In this document: piece by piece, positions 1 through 5,909 of the stretch
Numbering within the stretch: the first letter of the stretch is position 1
Layout: the number at the start of each line of letters is the position of its first letter
Assembly: GCA_030611185.1 (NCBI GenBank)
Contig: JAUWQG010000035.1
Location: forward strand, 1 to 8,621
Direction of reading: 5' to 3'
DNA from: Nitrososphaerota archaeon
Lineage (GTDB): Archaea; Thermoproteota; Nitrososphaeria; Nitrososphaerales; Nitrosopumilaceae
DNA length: 8,621 bases
Translations under genes and position numbers: made by a program
The notes under the pieces: generated by a model
What the model was told of the DNA's origin: nothing
Seen by the model: the letters and a program-made list of their open reading frames with translations, nothing else
Database searches by the model: none

Positions 1-1076
1 CCTGCTGGAAATACTGCCTGAAATGCGTCAAACATGTCTTTTTCAGATGCTAAATTTCCAACTACGTGGGTAACAATATGCTGTACATGACTAAACCTCT
101 TTATCTTCATCAAAGATTCTGGATGAACTGTTCCATATTTGCATACTTTGCCAATATCATTTCTTCCCAAATCCACAAGCATAGTATGTTCTGCTATTTC
201 CTTTTCATCGTGTAGCAATTCTTCTGCAAGTTTTCTGTTTTTATCTTCATCATCTGTAATTTTTCTAGTTCCGGCTATGGGGAATGTCTCAACTTTATCA
301 TTGGTAATTCTTACCAACATTTCTGGAGATGCTCCAATTATTGCTTTGTCGTTTTGTTTTAGGTGATACATGTAAGGGGATGGATTTAGATTTCTAAGTG
401 TCTTGTATAATGTAAGATTATCTCCATTTGAATCAAATGCAAACTTTCGAGATAACACAACTTGAAATACATCTCCATCATGAATGTATTGTTTAGCTTT
501 GTTTACAATATTTGAAAATTTTTCTTTATCCATATTTGGAATTGTTTGAGTTGCTTTAAATTCCTCAAAAGAACCATCTGATATTTTAAATTCATCAAAT
601 CTGTTTTCATCATGATAAAAATAAAATAATTTTTTGTGTACATTGTCATACAGTATTCCATCATCATAAATTCCAAACTCCATTAATGGTTCTGGTGCAT
701 AATGTTTGTTTGGAATTTTTTCTACTAGTCTTATTGCATCATAATTTACTCTACCTACTGCTCCTCCCAAATATCTGTATTCTTGCATATCTGATTTTTT
801 TAACAGTTTCTTTAGTTCTGAATATGGATCATCCGATGGAATAATTTCTGTATCTTGGTCTTTTCTAATAATTTCCACTTTGTCAGAATATCCCTTGATG
901 ATTGTTTTTGGATCAAAACCCATAACTGAAGTTTCAGCTAGAATTTCTGGACCTGTCAAGGATTCAAAGAGAAATGAATTTGAATAATTTCGAGAAATTT
1001 TATTGTAAATTTGAAATTGATTATCAGTTAAATCTAGGGGTACTATCTGCGGTTGAGAATTTCCAAAGGTATCCAC
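1..1076 (-). CDS. trpE: Anthranilate synthase component I, 5' part (runs off the left edge)
   Basis: Catalyses chorismate plus ammonia (supplied by the TrpG glutaminase) to anthranilate, the first committed step of tryptophan synthesis in the cytoplasm. I translated 358 codons with no stop. Near the N-terminus, FLFESLTG (about residues 35-42) matches the LLES-type tryptophan feedback site, followed by GFDP. The chorismate-binding domain shows DGDVFQVVLSR, PIAGTR (266-271) and EHTMLVDLGRNDIGKV with DLGRND at 302-307, all diagnostic of TrpE/PabB. The window ends right after AVFPAG, just before the expected SGAPK motif, so roughly the last 70 residues are missing. The start is taken as GTG at 1076: it gives an N-terminus beginning MDTFGNSQPQ, no in-frame ATG lies between the stop at 1125-1127 and that point, and a TATA-like box sits 30 bases upstream. 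PabB is the main alternative; the short N-terminal region and FESL motif favour TrpE. The rest of a trp operon would lie to the left. Confidence 0.93.
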   Translation of the reverse strand, partial: MDTFGNSQPQIVPLDLTDNQFQIYNKISRNYSNSFLFESLTGPEILAETSVMGFDPKTIIKGYSDKVEIIRKDQDTEIIPSDDPYSELKKLLKKSDMQEYRYLGGAVGRVNYDAIRLVEKIPNKHYAPEPLMEFGIYDDGILYDNVHKKLFYFYHDENRFDEFKISDGSFEEFKATQTIPNMDKEKFSNIVNKAKQYIHDGDVFQVVLSRKFAFDSNGDNLTLYKTLRNLNPSPYMYHLKQNDKAIIGASPEMLVRITNDKVETFPIAGTRKITDDEDKNRKLAEELLHDEKEIAEHTMLVDLGRNDIGKVCKYGTVHPESLMKIKRFSHVQHIVTHVVGNLASEKDMFDAFQAVFPA

Positions 1077-1102
1077 CCATAAACAAAATTTTGGTCGTTT
1101 AT

Positions 1103-1110
1103 TATTTAAA
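1103..1110 (-). promoter_or_regulatory. TATA box of trpE
   Basis: Read on the minus strand this is TTTAAATA, a good archaeal TATA box, centred 30 bases before the GTG at 1076. Transcription starting about 26 bases downstream would leave a leader of only a few bases, with no Shine-Dalgarno sequence. This supports the GTG start. Confidence 0.6.
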
Positions 1111-1178
1111 CCATTTTCAGAAATCTATGCATGATTAAGATTGGTTACCCTTAAGACTAATACTGAGATTTGCATTTT

Positions 1179-1469
1179 ATGACTGAAAATGAGGGTACTA
1201 AGGAAGAAAAATTATGTCCAAGATGTGCTCTAGAAAATATTAAATCAAAATTGAAACGACTTTCTAATGATATTTTACAATGTGTGAAATGTAATTGGTT
1301 AGAGTCAGACGTTGGCACAAAATTAACTGAACCTTTCAAATGCCCAAGATGTGCGATTGAGGGAATAAAATCAGATTTAAAAAATTATCCTAGCCATCTT
1401 TTAACTTGTTCAAATTGCCAGTGGTTAGGAAAGCAAATTGGTGGAAGACTTTTCGAGTCATTAATCTAA
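1179..1469 (+). CDS. Tandem double zinc-ribbon protein, 96 aa
   Basis: A small, probably cytoplasmic protein made of two copies of one zinc-ribbon module with a 42-residue period. Copy 1 has CPRC (13-16) and CVKC (35-38); copy 2 has CPRC (55-58) and CSNC (77-80). Each is CX2C-X18-CX2C followed by a (N/Q)WL motif. By hand alignment 19 of 42 positions are identical between copies, so an internal duplication is likely. The eight cysteines should bind two zinc ions. Such ribbons serve in nucleic-acid or protein contacts, but the specific role is unknown. I prefer ATG at 1179 over the TTG nine bases earlier. Only a weak TTAAGA element lies near 1151-1156, and there is no clear Shine-Dalgarno sequence. 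The gene is divergent from trpE and alone on its strand; a T-rich run follows at 1528-1537. Confidence 0.8.
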   Translation: MTENEGTKEEKLCPRCALENIKSKLKRLSNDILQCVKCNWLESDVGTKLTEPFKCPRCAIEGIKSDLKNYPSHLLTCSNCQWLGKQIGGRLFESLI

Positions 1470-1527
1470 ATCTCGATATCTACTTCAAACTGGGTATACA
1501 TTTTGAAATTATTATTTGAGATATATA

Positions 1528-1537
1528 TTTTTATTTT
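1528..1537 (+). terminator. T-rich terminator candidate after the zinc-ribbon gene
   Basis: TTTTTATTTT on the plus strand about 60 bases beyond the stop at 1469, without a strong hairpin. Archaeal termination commonly uses such T tracts. The preceding ATATATAT could instead be a TATA box for the short peptide at 1598, so the reading is uncertain. Confidence 0.35.
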
Positions 1538-1597
1538 CAATTGGTTTAGTCAAAACGTCTTTGATTCTAGATTCATAGATTCGGTCATTAGAATTTT

Positions 1598-1684
1598 ATG
1601 ACATTGACAGAAACAGTTGGTATGGGGCATATCGTGAGAATTTCTGTATGCACATTCTTTTGTATGTTCCATGAATACTGGTAA
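1598..1684 (+). CDS. Possible 28-aa Cys/His-containing peptide
   Basis: An ATG at 1598 opens a 28-codon frame ending at TAA 1682-1684, with an in-frame TAG just upstream at 1589-1591, so it cannot be extended. The peptide begins MTLTETVGMG and ends MFHEYW. It carries H11, C18, C22 and H25 (CX3CX2H), a possible metal site, and is rich in aromatic residues at its C-terminal end. There is no Shine-Dalgarno sequence and no good TATA box 26 bases before the ATG. The A/T-rich box near 1519-1532 would imply a leader of about 45 bases. It may be a chance frame; only conservation in relatives would make it a gene. Confidence 0.3.
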   Translation: MTLTETVGMGHIVRISVCTFFCMFHEYW

Positions 1685-1745
1685 GGATTGGTAAAGATAA
1701 CTTTATTGTAGACTTTTCAGGGAAATTATTTTTGAGTGTCCTAAA

Positions 1746-1829
1746 TTACAACAAAGCAATGGCAAATATTTGAAAAAGTATTGCTGCGATTGCAAATATT
1801 ACAAGTTTATGTCCAAACTTTAATTTCAT
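1746..1829 (-). CDS. Likely single-helix membrane microprotein, 27 aa
   Basis: On the minus strand an ATG at 1829-1827 opens a 27-residue frame ending in TAA at 1748-1746. It begins MKLKFGHK, giving a basic N-terminal head (three Lys, one His). The remaining 19 residues, LVIFAIAAIL followed by FQIFAIALL, are almost entirely hydrophobic with a single Gln. That is the pattern of a one-pass membrane peptide with the positive end inside. Such a composition over the whole frame is unlikely by chance, though A/T-rich DNA biases towards Ile/Phe/Leu. A possible TATA element on the minus strand (AAAATATACA, about 1871-1880) would give a leader of around 20 bases. Function is unknown; no neighbour suggests one. 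Confidence 0.45.
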   Translation of the reverse strand: MKLKFGHKLVIFAIAAILFQIFAIALL

Positions 1830-1896
1830 GTTGTTTAATTACTGAACACATGGTGTTGACTTAAGGATATTGTATATTTTTACAATAACCTGTTGA

Positions 1897-1903
1897 TTAT
1901 ATT
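1897..1903 (+). promoter_or_regulatory. TATA-like box for the C2HC peptide gene
   Basis: TTATATT centred 24 bases before the ATG at 1924 and 27 before the second ATG at 1927. This is the spacing of a leaderless archaeal promoter, and there is no Shine-Dalgarno sequence nearby. Confidence 0.45.
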
Positions 1904-1923
1904 CAAAAATTCAAATATTCTAT

Positions 1924-2028
1924 ATGATGTCTCATTGTTTATTTTGTACTGCAACTTTTGATAATCCTGAGGATTTGCACAAACATAGGTTAACTTGTAA
2001 GACTACTTTGAAGAAAAGACAGGCGTAA
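1924..2028 (+). CDS. C2HC zinc-finger microprotein, 34 aa
   Basis: A 34-codon frame with stop TAA at 2026-2028. It begins MMSHCLFC and continues through the helix-like segment PEDLHKHRLTC to a basic tail (KTTLKKRQA). The cysteines and histidine fit a classical finger: C5-X2-C8-X12-H21-X3-C25, with F12 and L18 in the usual core positions. A single C2HC finger with a Lys/Arg tail suggests nucleic-acid or protein binding; no precise role can be given. Initiation may be at 1924 or the adjacent ATG at 1927, and the TATA-like box fits either. The exact finger spacing makes chance unlikely. It stands alone between an opposite-strand microprotein and another small zinc-type gene on the same strand. 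Confidence 0.7.
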   Translation: MMSHCLFCTATFDNPEDLHKHRLTCKTTLKKRQA

Positions 2029-2138
2029 AATTCCATCAAATGACTGGCTTTTCTATTTTAATTATTCAAATACTAATTGGCTTGATTTGAGTCTCAGAAT
2101 GTTTTAGATAAAAGTATAATACCTTATAGTACGGTACC

Positions 2139-2145
2139 TTTATAA
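2139..2145 (+). promoter_or_regulatory. TATA box for the 64-aa Cys/His protein gene
   Basis: TTTATAA centred 27 bases before the ATG at 2169, preceded by ACGGTACC, which could hold a TFB-recognition (BRE) element. This is the strongest promoter signal in the small-gene region and predicts a leaderless transcript. Confidence 0.6.
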
Positions 2146-2168
2146 CTGATCTGGTTGTATAACTAACT

Positions 2169-2363
2169 ATGGCCATGCAGGAGGTTAAACAAAGATCTTT
2201 AGATAACACTGTTTTTGATTCTACAAAAAATACGGTATCATCAACTTGTGTTGTAGAATGTTACGTTTGCGGAAAAGGTTTGCAAGATGGGCATTCTATT
2301 ACAGCCAAAGCGTTACCATCTGGAAATGTTTTGTTTTGCAATGTTCATTACCCGTTACAATAA
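2169..2363 (+). CDS. Small Cys/His protein, probable zinc knuckle, 64 aa
   Basis: A small soluble protein. After a polar N-terminal stretch (residues 1-26) comes a probable zinc site: C31-X2-C34 followed by GKGLQDG, then C57-X2-H60 near the C-terminus. C27 and H42 are further possible ligands. A CX2C knuckle paired with a CX2H is the pattern of treble-clef or ribbon-like folds; metal binding is inferred, not shown. ATG at 2169 is chosen over ATG 2175 because the TATA box at 2139-2145 places the transcript start there. The gene is monocistronic: it is convergent with livM, and a T tract follows its stop closely. I do not recognise the family. Confidence 0.72.
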   Translation: MAMQEVKQRSLDNTVFDSTKNTVSSTCVVECYVCGKGLQDGHSITAKALPSGNVLFCNVHYPLQ

Positions 2364-2371
2364 ACTCCTAA

Positions 2372-2384
2372 TTTTTTATTTTTT
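2372..2384 (+). terminator. T-rich terminator after the 64-aa protein gene
   Basis: TTTTTTATTTTTT begins 9 bases after the stop at 2363, in the 34-base gap between two convergent genes. The orientation suits the plus-strand gene only; on the minus strand it is an A tract and gives no terminator for livM. Confidence 0.6.
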
Positions 2385-2397
2385 CAAATTGAGGAAC

Positions 2398-3459
2398 CTA
2401 TTTGAAAAAGAAATTAAACATTCTTTTTAGTCCTGATGGTTTACCATTTACCGATATTGTCGGTGTTGGTTTTTCTATAAAAATTCCCTGAGGTCTATAC
2501 AATAGTACTGCAAGCAAAATTACCCCAAGCAACAAAAAGTCAAGCCATACGACATCAAATGGGACAAATCCTTGAAATGAATCTTTGAAAAATATAATAA
2601 ATTTCCGCAGCGTTACAAACAAGAGTGTTCCAATTAAAACTCCTTTGTTATTGGCAAGACCTCCAATTAATATCATTAAAAATGGCCAAAAAGTCCAACT
2701 GGCCCTATCATATGCAAATGCAATTGTTCCCCCAACATAAAACGCGTACAATGCACCGCCAATTGCTGCAAGTGCAGCTGAGACCATGATTATTTTAACT
2801 CTAATCTGCGTGGAGTTTTTCCCAAGTGCTTCTGCTGCTACTTCATTATCTCTAACTGCTCGAAGTAATCGCCCTAGTGGGGAGCGAATCATTTTTTCAC
2901 TGTACACATACACAACAAATGCAATTAACAATAATCCAACTGTAGCTACTGGAAATCGTAACTCTCCTGGCAAAAACGATAATGGGTCTGGTACTTGTAC
3001 CCCTAGTGTTCCGCCAACTAGTGGTGTGAAATTGTTTCCAATAATTCTAATGCTTTCACCAAATGCTAATAGAGTAATTGCCAAGTAATCTCCTCGTAGT
3101 CGAATTGCAGGATATGATGTCAGCAACCCAAGACCTGCTCCCACTCCAGCTGCAATTCCTAGAGTCAGGAAAAATACTACAAATCCAATTCCAGTATTAT
3201 CTGCCAACCAGACATTGATCTGAGATACCATCGAAAGGTTATTTTCGATATAATCTCCTTGTATTCCTGCAATTTCAGCATAAATTCTGCCTGGAATCGA
3301 TGCTGCAACAAATGCTCCTGCTCCAACAGCTAGGACCTTACCAAAATTTGGAATTCCAGTATATCCAAATTCCAAATTCAAGCTTAGATTTACAATAACA
3401 TACACTGCAAAAATTGCAAGCAAATCAACAATGAATATAGTCTCAGGCCCTAGTGCCAT
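2398..3459 (-). CDS. livM: Branched-chain amino acid-type ABC transporter permease, LivM family
   Basis: One of two membrane subunits of a HAAT/Liv-type importer, 353 aa. It has about eight to ten hydrophobic segments by eye. Family landmarks include the N-terminal GYTGIPNFGK region (32-41), IRLRGDYLAITLLAFGE (119-135) and the cytoplasmic coupling loop PLGRLLRAVRDNEVAAEALG (194-213), which docks on the ATPase. Then come IGGLANNKGVLIG (265-277) and YRPQGIF (321-327) after the last helix. Length is normal for the family. ATG at 3459 lies inside the end of livH (17-base overlap), with GAGG just before it (GAGGAGAAATG), so translation is probably coupled to livH. A plain membrane-permease role is secure; the transported solute is not. 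The 3' end is convergent with the 64-aa protein gene. Confidence 0.93.
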   Translation of the reverse strand: MALGPETIFIVDLLAIFAVYVIVNLSLNLEFGYTGIPNFGKVLAVGAGAFVAASIPGRIYAEIAGIQGDYIENNLSMVSQINVWLADNTGIGFVVFFLTLGIAAGVGAGLGLLTSYPAIRLRGDYLAITLLAFGESIRIIGNNFTPLVGGTLGVQVPDPLSFLPGELRFPVATVGLLLIAFVVYVYSEKMIRSPLGRLLRAVRDNEVAAEALGKNSTQIRVKIIMVSAALAAIGGALYAFYVGGTIAFAYDRASWTFWPFLMILIGGLANNKGVLIGTLLFVTLRKFIIFFKDSFQGFVPFDVVWLDFLLLGVILLAVLLYRPQGIFIEKPTPTISVNGKPSGLKRMFNFFFK

Positions 3460-4369
3460 TTCTCCTCAACTTTGACCAGTTTATTCCTGCCAATCCACGT
3501 GGCGCTAAAAGTAATGTGACTACAATAAACACCAGCGGGATTAATGGCCGATACGCAATAAGCCATGAGCCAATTTCTCCAGCTAAAAATCTGGTTCCTA
3601 ACACTTCTGTTAATCCAACTAGTATTCCTCCAGCAATTGCGCCATAGATGCTCAAAAACCCACCTGCAATACTAGCTGCAAAGATACTTGGTATTAGCTG
3701 TGGACCCAAATTGGGATCCCCCTGAAACCACAAGGACATCAACGCCCCTGCAATCCCTGCAAGACCACCTCCCAAAAGCCATGAAACACTGTAAACTAGT
3801 TTGACATTAATTCCAACGATTCCTGACAAATCTGAATTCTCAGTAGATGCCCTCATTGCAATGCCAAACTTTGTTTTTCTCAAGGTAACATGCAGAGTAA
3901 TTGCCAAAATTGCAACTGTAATGGGGGCTACAAATACAATCAATGGCAACCCCATAAACTCTCCATCATAGCTTCGAAGGGAGAACTCTCTTGATGTTAT
4001 TTGATATGTCTTTACAATGTAATCTGCAGTAATGTTCAGTAAAGCAATTACCACTAGGTCAAAAGCTAAAGTTGCAATCATCTGAATTGCCTGCGATGCT
4101 CCTTTACGAATTAATGGTTTTAAAATAAAAGTATACAATGCAATTGCCACCATTCCCGAAATTACAAATGCAATTGGAATTGCAACGTATGGTGTGCTAT
4201 CCCAAACTCTAGTTGCAATTAGAGCAATGTATACTCCAATTGTGGCAAATGATGCATGGGCAAAATTTGGGACCCTAGTTGTAAGATATGTTAGTGTAAG
4301 TCCAATGCTGAGAAGCGCTAAAAGGCTGGCAAAAATTATAGCGTCAGAAAATATTGGATCAATGACCAA
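3443..4369 (-). CDS. livH: Branched-chain amino acid-type ABC transporter permease, LivH family
   Basis: The second membrane subunit, 308 aa, expected to pair with the LivM-like protein as the channel. Landmarks are VPNFAHASFATIG (33-45, matching the NFAHG region of LivH), the coupling loop KFGIAMRASTENSDLSGIVG (167-186), and IAGGFLSIYGAIAGGILVG (234-252) near the C-terminus, followed by LLAPRGL (287-293). The start is TTG at 4369: the next codons upstream on the minus strand are GAT, GAT and AAT, then a stop, and no ATG or GTG lies before the first conserved helix. A UUG start may keep expression modest. The gene is first in a two-gene operon with livM and fires away from livG across 53 bases. 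Confidence 0.92.
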   Translation of the reverse strand: MVIDPIFSDAIIFASLLALLSIGLTLTYLTTRVPNFAHASFATIGVYIALIATRVWDSTPYVAIPIAFVISGMVAIALYTFILKPLIRKGASQAIQMIATLAFDLVVIALLNITADYIVKTYQITSREFSLRSYDGEFMGLPLIVFVAPITVAILAITLHVTLRKTKFGIAMRASTENSDLSGIVGINVKLVYSVSWLLGGGLAGIAGALMSLWFQGDPNLGPQLIPSIFAASIAGGFLSIYGAIAGGILVGLTEVLGTRFLAGEIGSWLIAYRPLIPLVFIVVTLLLAPRGLAGINWSKLRRNGTRA

Positions 4370-4394
4370 ATCATCATTTCAAGATAGAAAACCC

Positions 4395-4400
4395 TTAATT
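4395..4400. promoter_or_regulatory. Shared divergent promoter element between livH and livG
   Basis: The 53 bases between the TTG of livH (4369) and the ATG of livG (4423) contain one short A/T block, TTAATT. It sits about 28 bases from the livH start and about 25 from the livG start. On either strand it looks like a weak TATA box, so both operons could use one element or overlapping ones and be leaderless. No Shine-Dalgarno sequence precedes livG. The box is a poor match to consensus, so this is an inference from spacing. Confidence 0.4.
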
Positions 4401-4422
4401 TCTTTACGCCTTTGGGTCTTTG

Positions 4423-5178
4423 ATGGTAATTTTATCAGTTTCAGGAATTACAAAGCACTTTGGAGGACTGACTGTTCTTGATGGAGTTGATATGGAAATT
4501 GAGCAAGGAAAACTCTATCAGCTAATTGGACCTAATGGGAGTGGAAAGACTACTCTCATCAATGTAATCTCCGGATTGCTAAAACCTGACGGTGGGAAGA
4601 TAGTCTTTGATGGAACCGACATTACTAGCAAAGGACTCTTTGATACATACAAAACTGGTCTAGTACGGACATGGCAGATACCTCAGCCATTTAGCACCCT
4701 TACAACTATGGAGAATTTTCTGATATCTGCTAATTCTAATTCCGGAGAATCCTTTCTTGTAGCTCCTCTAAAATCAAAATGGACTAATGATGAGGAGGAA
4801 ATTACAGACAAAGCTATGCAGATAATGGAGATGGTAAATCTAACAGAACAAAAACAAACAGCCAGTAAAAATCTAAGTGGTGGCCAGCAAAAACTGCTGG
4901 AACTGGGACGGGCTATGATGTCTGGCGCTTCTATGATTCTAATGGATGAGCCAATTGCTGGGGTAAATCCAACACTAGCTCACCAAATATTTGAGAAAAT
5001 CTCTAATATCTGCAAAAAGCAAAAAATTACATTTTTGATAGTAGAGCATAGACTAGATATTGCATTGCAATATGCAGACTATGTCTTTGCAATGAATCAA
5101 GGAAAAATAATTGTACAGGGAAGTTCTGATGAGGTAATTAAACATCCAAAAGTAGTAGAGTCTTACATGGGAAAATAA
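4423..5178 (+). CDS. livG: Branched-chain amino acid-type ABC transporter ATPase, LivG family
   Basis: One of two cytoplasmic ATP-hydrolysing subunits, 251 aa from ATG 4423 (a TTG lies one codon earlier). Motifs are complete: Walker A GPNGSGKTT (36-44, Lys42), Q-loop Gln85 in RTWQIPQPF, signature LSGGQQ (151-156), Walker B MILMDEP (171-177, catalytic Glu176), D-loop-like AGVNP (179-183) and switch His209 in VEHR. RTWQ in place of the usual RTFQ and the C-terminal VVESYMGK, like the usual livG ending, identify the G rather than F paralogue. It is first in a two-gene operon; its stop TAA shares one base with the ATG of livF (TAATG), implying translational coupling. It is divergent from the permease genes. 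Confidence 0.94.
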   Translation: MVILSVSGITKHFGGLTVLDGVDMEIEQGKLYQLIGPNGSGKTTLINVISGLLKPDGGKIVFDGTDITSKGLFDTYKTGLVRTWQIPQPFSTLTTMENFLISANSNSGESFLVAPLKSKWTNDEEEITDKAMQIMEMVNLTEQKQTASKNLSGGQQKLLELGRAMMSGASMILMDEPIAGVNPTLAHQIFEKISNICKKQKITFLIVEHRLDIALQYADYVFAMNQGKIIVQGSSDEVIKHPKVVESYMGK

Positions 5179-5909
5179 TGGAACAAAAAACAATCCAATC
5201 AATTATTCGTGTGGAACAACTAAACTCGGGATATCAAAACAGCCACATACTTTTTGATGTAGACTTTGAGGCAAGGGAAAACAAAATTACAATAGTAGTA
5301 GGTCCTAACGGAAGTGGAAAAAGTACTTTGCTCAAAAGTATCTTTGGATTGTGTACTGTATATTCAGGTGAAATTAGTTATCACGGCAAAAAAATTACGG
5401 GTCTTGCACCACATGAGGTAGCTAGGAGAAAAGTTGCATATCTTCCTCAAGTGGATAATGTATTTTCCAATCTCACTGTAATGGAAAATCTAAAAATGGC
5501 AAGCTACACTTTAGATTCTAAAACTGTTACACAGAGAATGCCTGAAATATTTGAGACATTTCCGGTACTAAGAAAATATGAAAAATCAAAAGCAGAAACT
5601 CTTAGTGGTGGGGAGCGTCAGATGCTTGGCATGGGCATGGCTCTAATTAGACGACCAAATGTAATGTTATTTGATGAGCCAACTGCCAGTCTATCTCCAA
5701 AACTAGCAGGTGAGGTATTATCAAAAATCAAACAAATGCGAGATGATTTTGGAATAACTGTAATTTTAGTAGAGCAAAATGTTAAACGTGCTCTGTCCAT
5801 GGGTGATTTTGTCTATCTTTTTGCAAATGGCAAGGGGGTGTTCAAAGGAAAACCTGATGAATTGTTAAAAAACCCAGAACTTGGAAAACTATACTTGGGA
5901 ATTTCCTAA
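5178..5909 (+). CDS. livF: Branched-chain amino acid-type ABC transporter ATPase, LivF family
   Basis: The second ATPase subunit, 243 aa, forming a heterodimer with the LivG-like protein under the two permeases. Walker A is GPNGSGKST (42-50, Lys48), the Q-loop is Gln91 in YLPQ, the signature is LSGGERQ (142-148) and Walker B is VMLFDEP (162-168, Glu167). The switch position carries Gln200 (VEQN) instead of histidine, which is normal for LivF proteins and separates it from LivG. The N-terminus carries about ten residues before the ABC core (IIRVEQLNSGY). ATG at 5178 overlaps the livG stop by one base. Its own stop overlaps the stop of the convergent binding-protein gene by four bases. Confidence 0.94.
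   Translation: MEQKTIQSIIRVEQLNSGYQNSHILFDVDFEARENKITIVVGPNGSGKSTLLKSIFGLCTVYSGEISYHGKKITGLAPHEVARRKVAYLPQVDNVFSNLTVMENLKMASYTLDSKTVTQRMPEIFETFPVLRKYEKSKAETLSGGERQMLGMGMALIRRPNVMLFDEPTASLSPKLAGEVLSKIKQMRDDFGITVILVEQNVKRALSMGDFVYLFANGKGVFKGKPDELLKNPELGKLYLGIS

Larger units (their letters stand above)
1470..1923. other. Gene-poor 454-base interval
   Basis: No reading frame longer than about 30 codons is convincing here. The interval holds the T-rich tract at 1528-1537, three close GATTC copies at 1563-1583 (probably chance in A/T-rich DNA), and two candidate microprotein frames entered separately (1598-1684 plus, 1746-1829 minus). I saw no tRNA-like cloverleaf, no mobile-element ends and no obvious structured RNA. 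An untranslated RNA cannot be excluded by eye. Confidence 0.5.

Noticed and set aside
139..366. Plus-strand open frame of 75 codons
   Set aside because: It is the opposite strand of trpE, whose translation carries all family motifs; the product is a Ser/Leu-rich shadow with no promoter.
1157..1339. Minus-strand open frame of 60 codons
   Set aside because: Antisense to the double zinc-ribbon gene, whose cysteine periodicity clearly marks the coding strand.
1563..1583. Three close copies of GATTC
   Set aside because: Five-base words with irregular spacing in A/T-rich sequence; not a convincing repeat array or operator.
1505..1737. Similar A/T-rich words near 1505-1520 and 1720-1735 (GAAATTATT...TTGAG)
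   Set aside because: Short, low-complexity similarity; no inverted ends or target duplications to suggest a mobile element.
2040..2090. 16-codon hydrophobic frame (MTGFSILIIQ...)
   Set aside because: Too short to separate from chance in A/T-rich DNA, and without a basic head or a promoter at the right distance.
1470..2168. tRNA or structured RNA in the small-gene region
   Set aside because: No T-arm-like or acceptor-stem pairing was found by eye; a covariance-model scan would be the decisive test.
2786..3088. Plus-strand open frame of 100 codons
   Set aside because: Lies entirely antisense to livM and has no recognisable motif or promoter.
4194..4481. Plus-strand open frame of 95 codons across the livH/livG divide
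   Set aside because: Antisense to livH and out of frame with livG, which has complete ABC motifs; it would also cover the divergent promoter.
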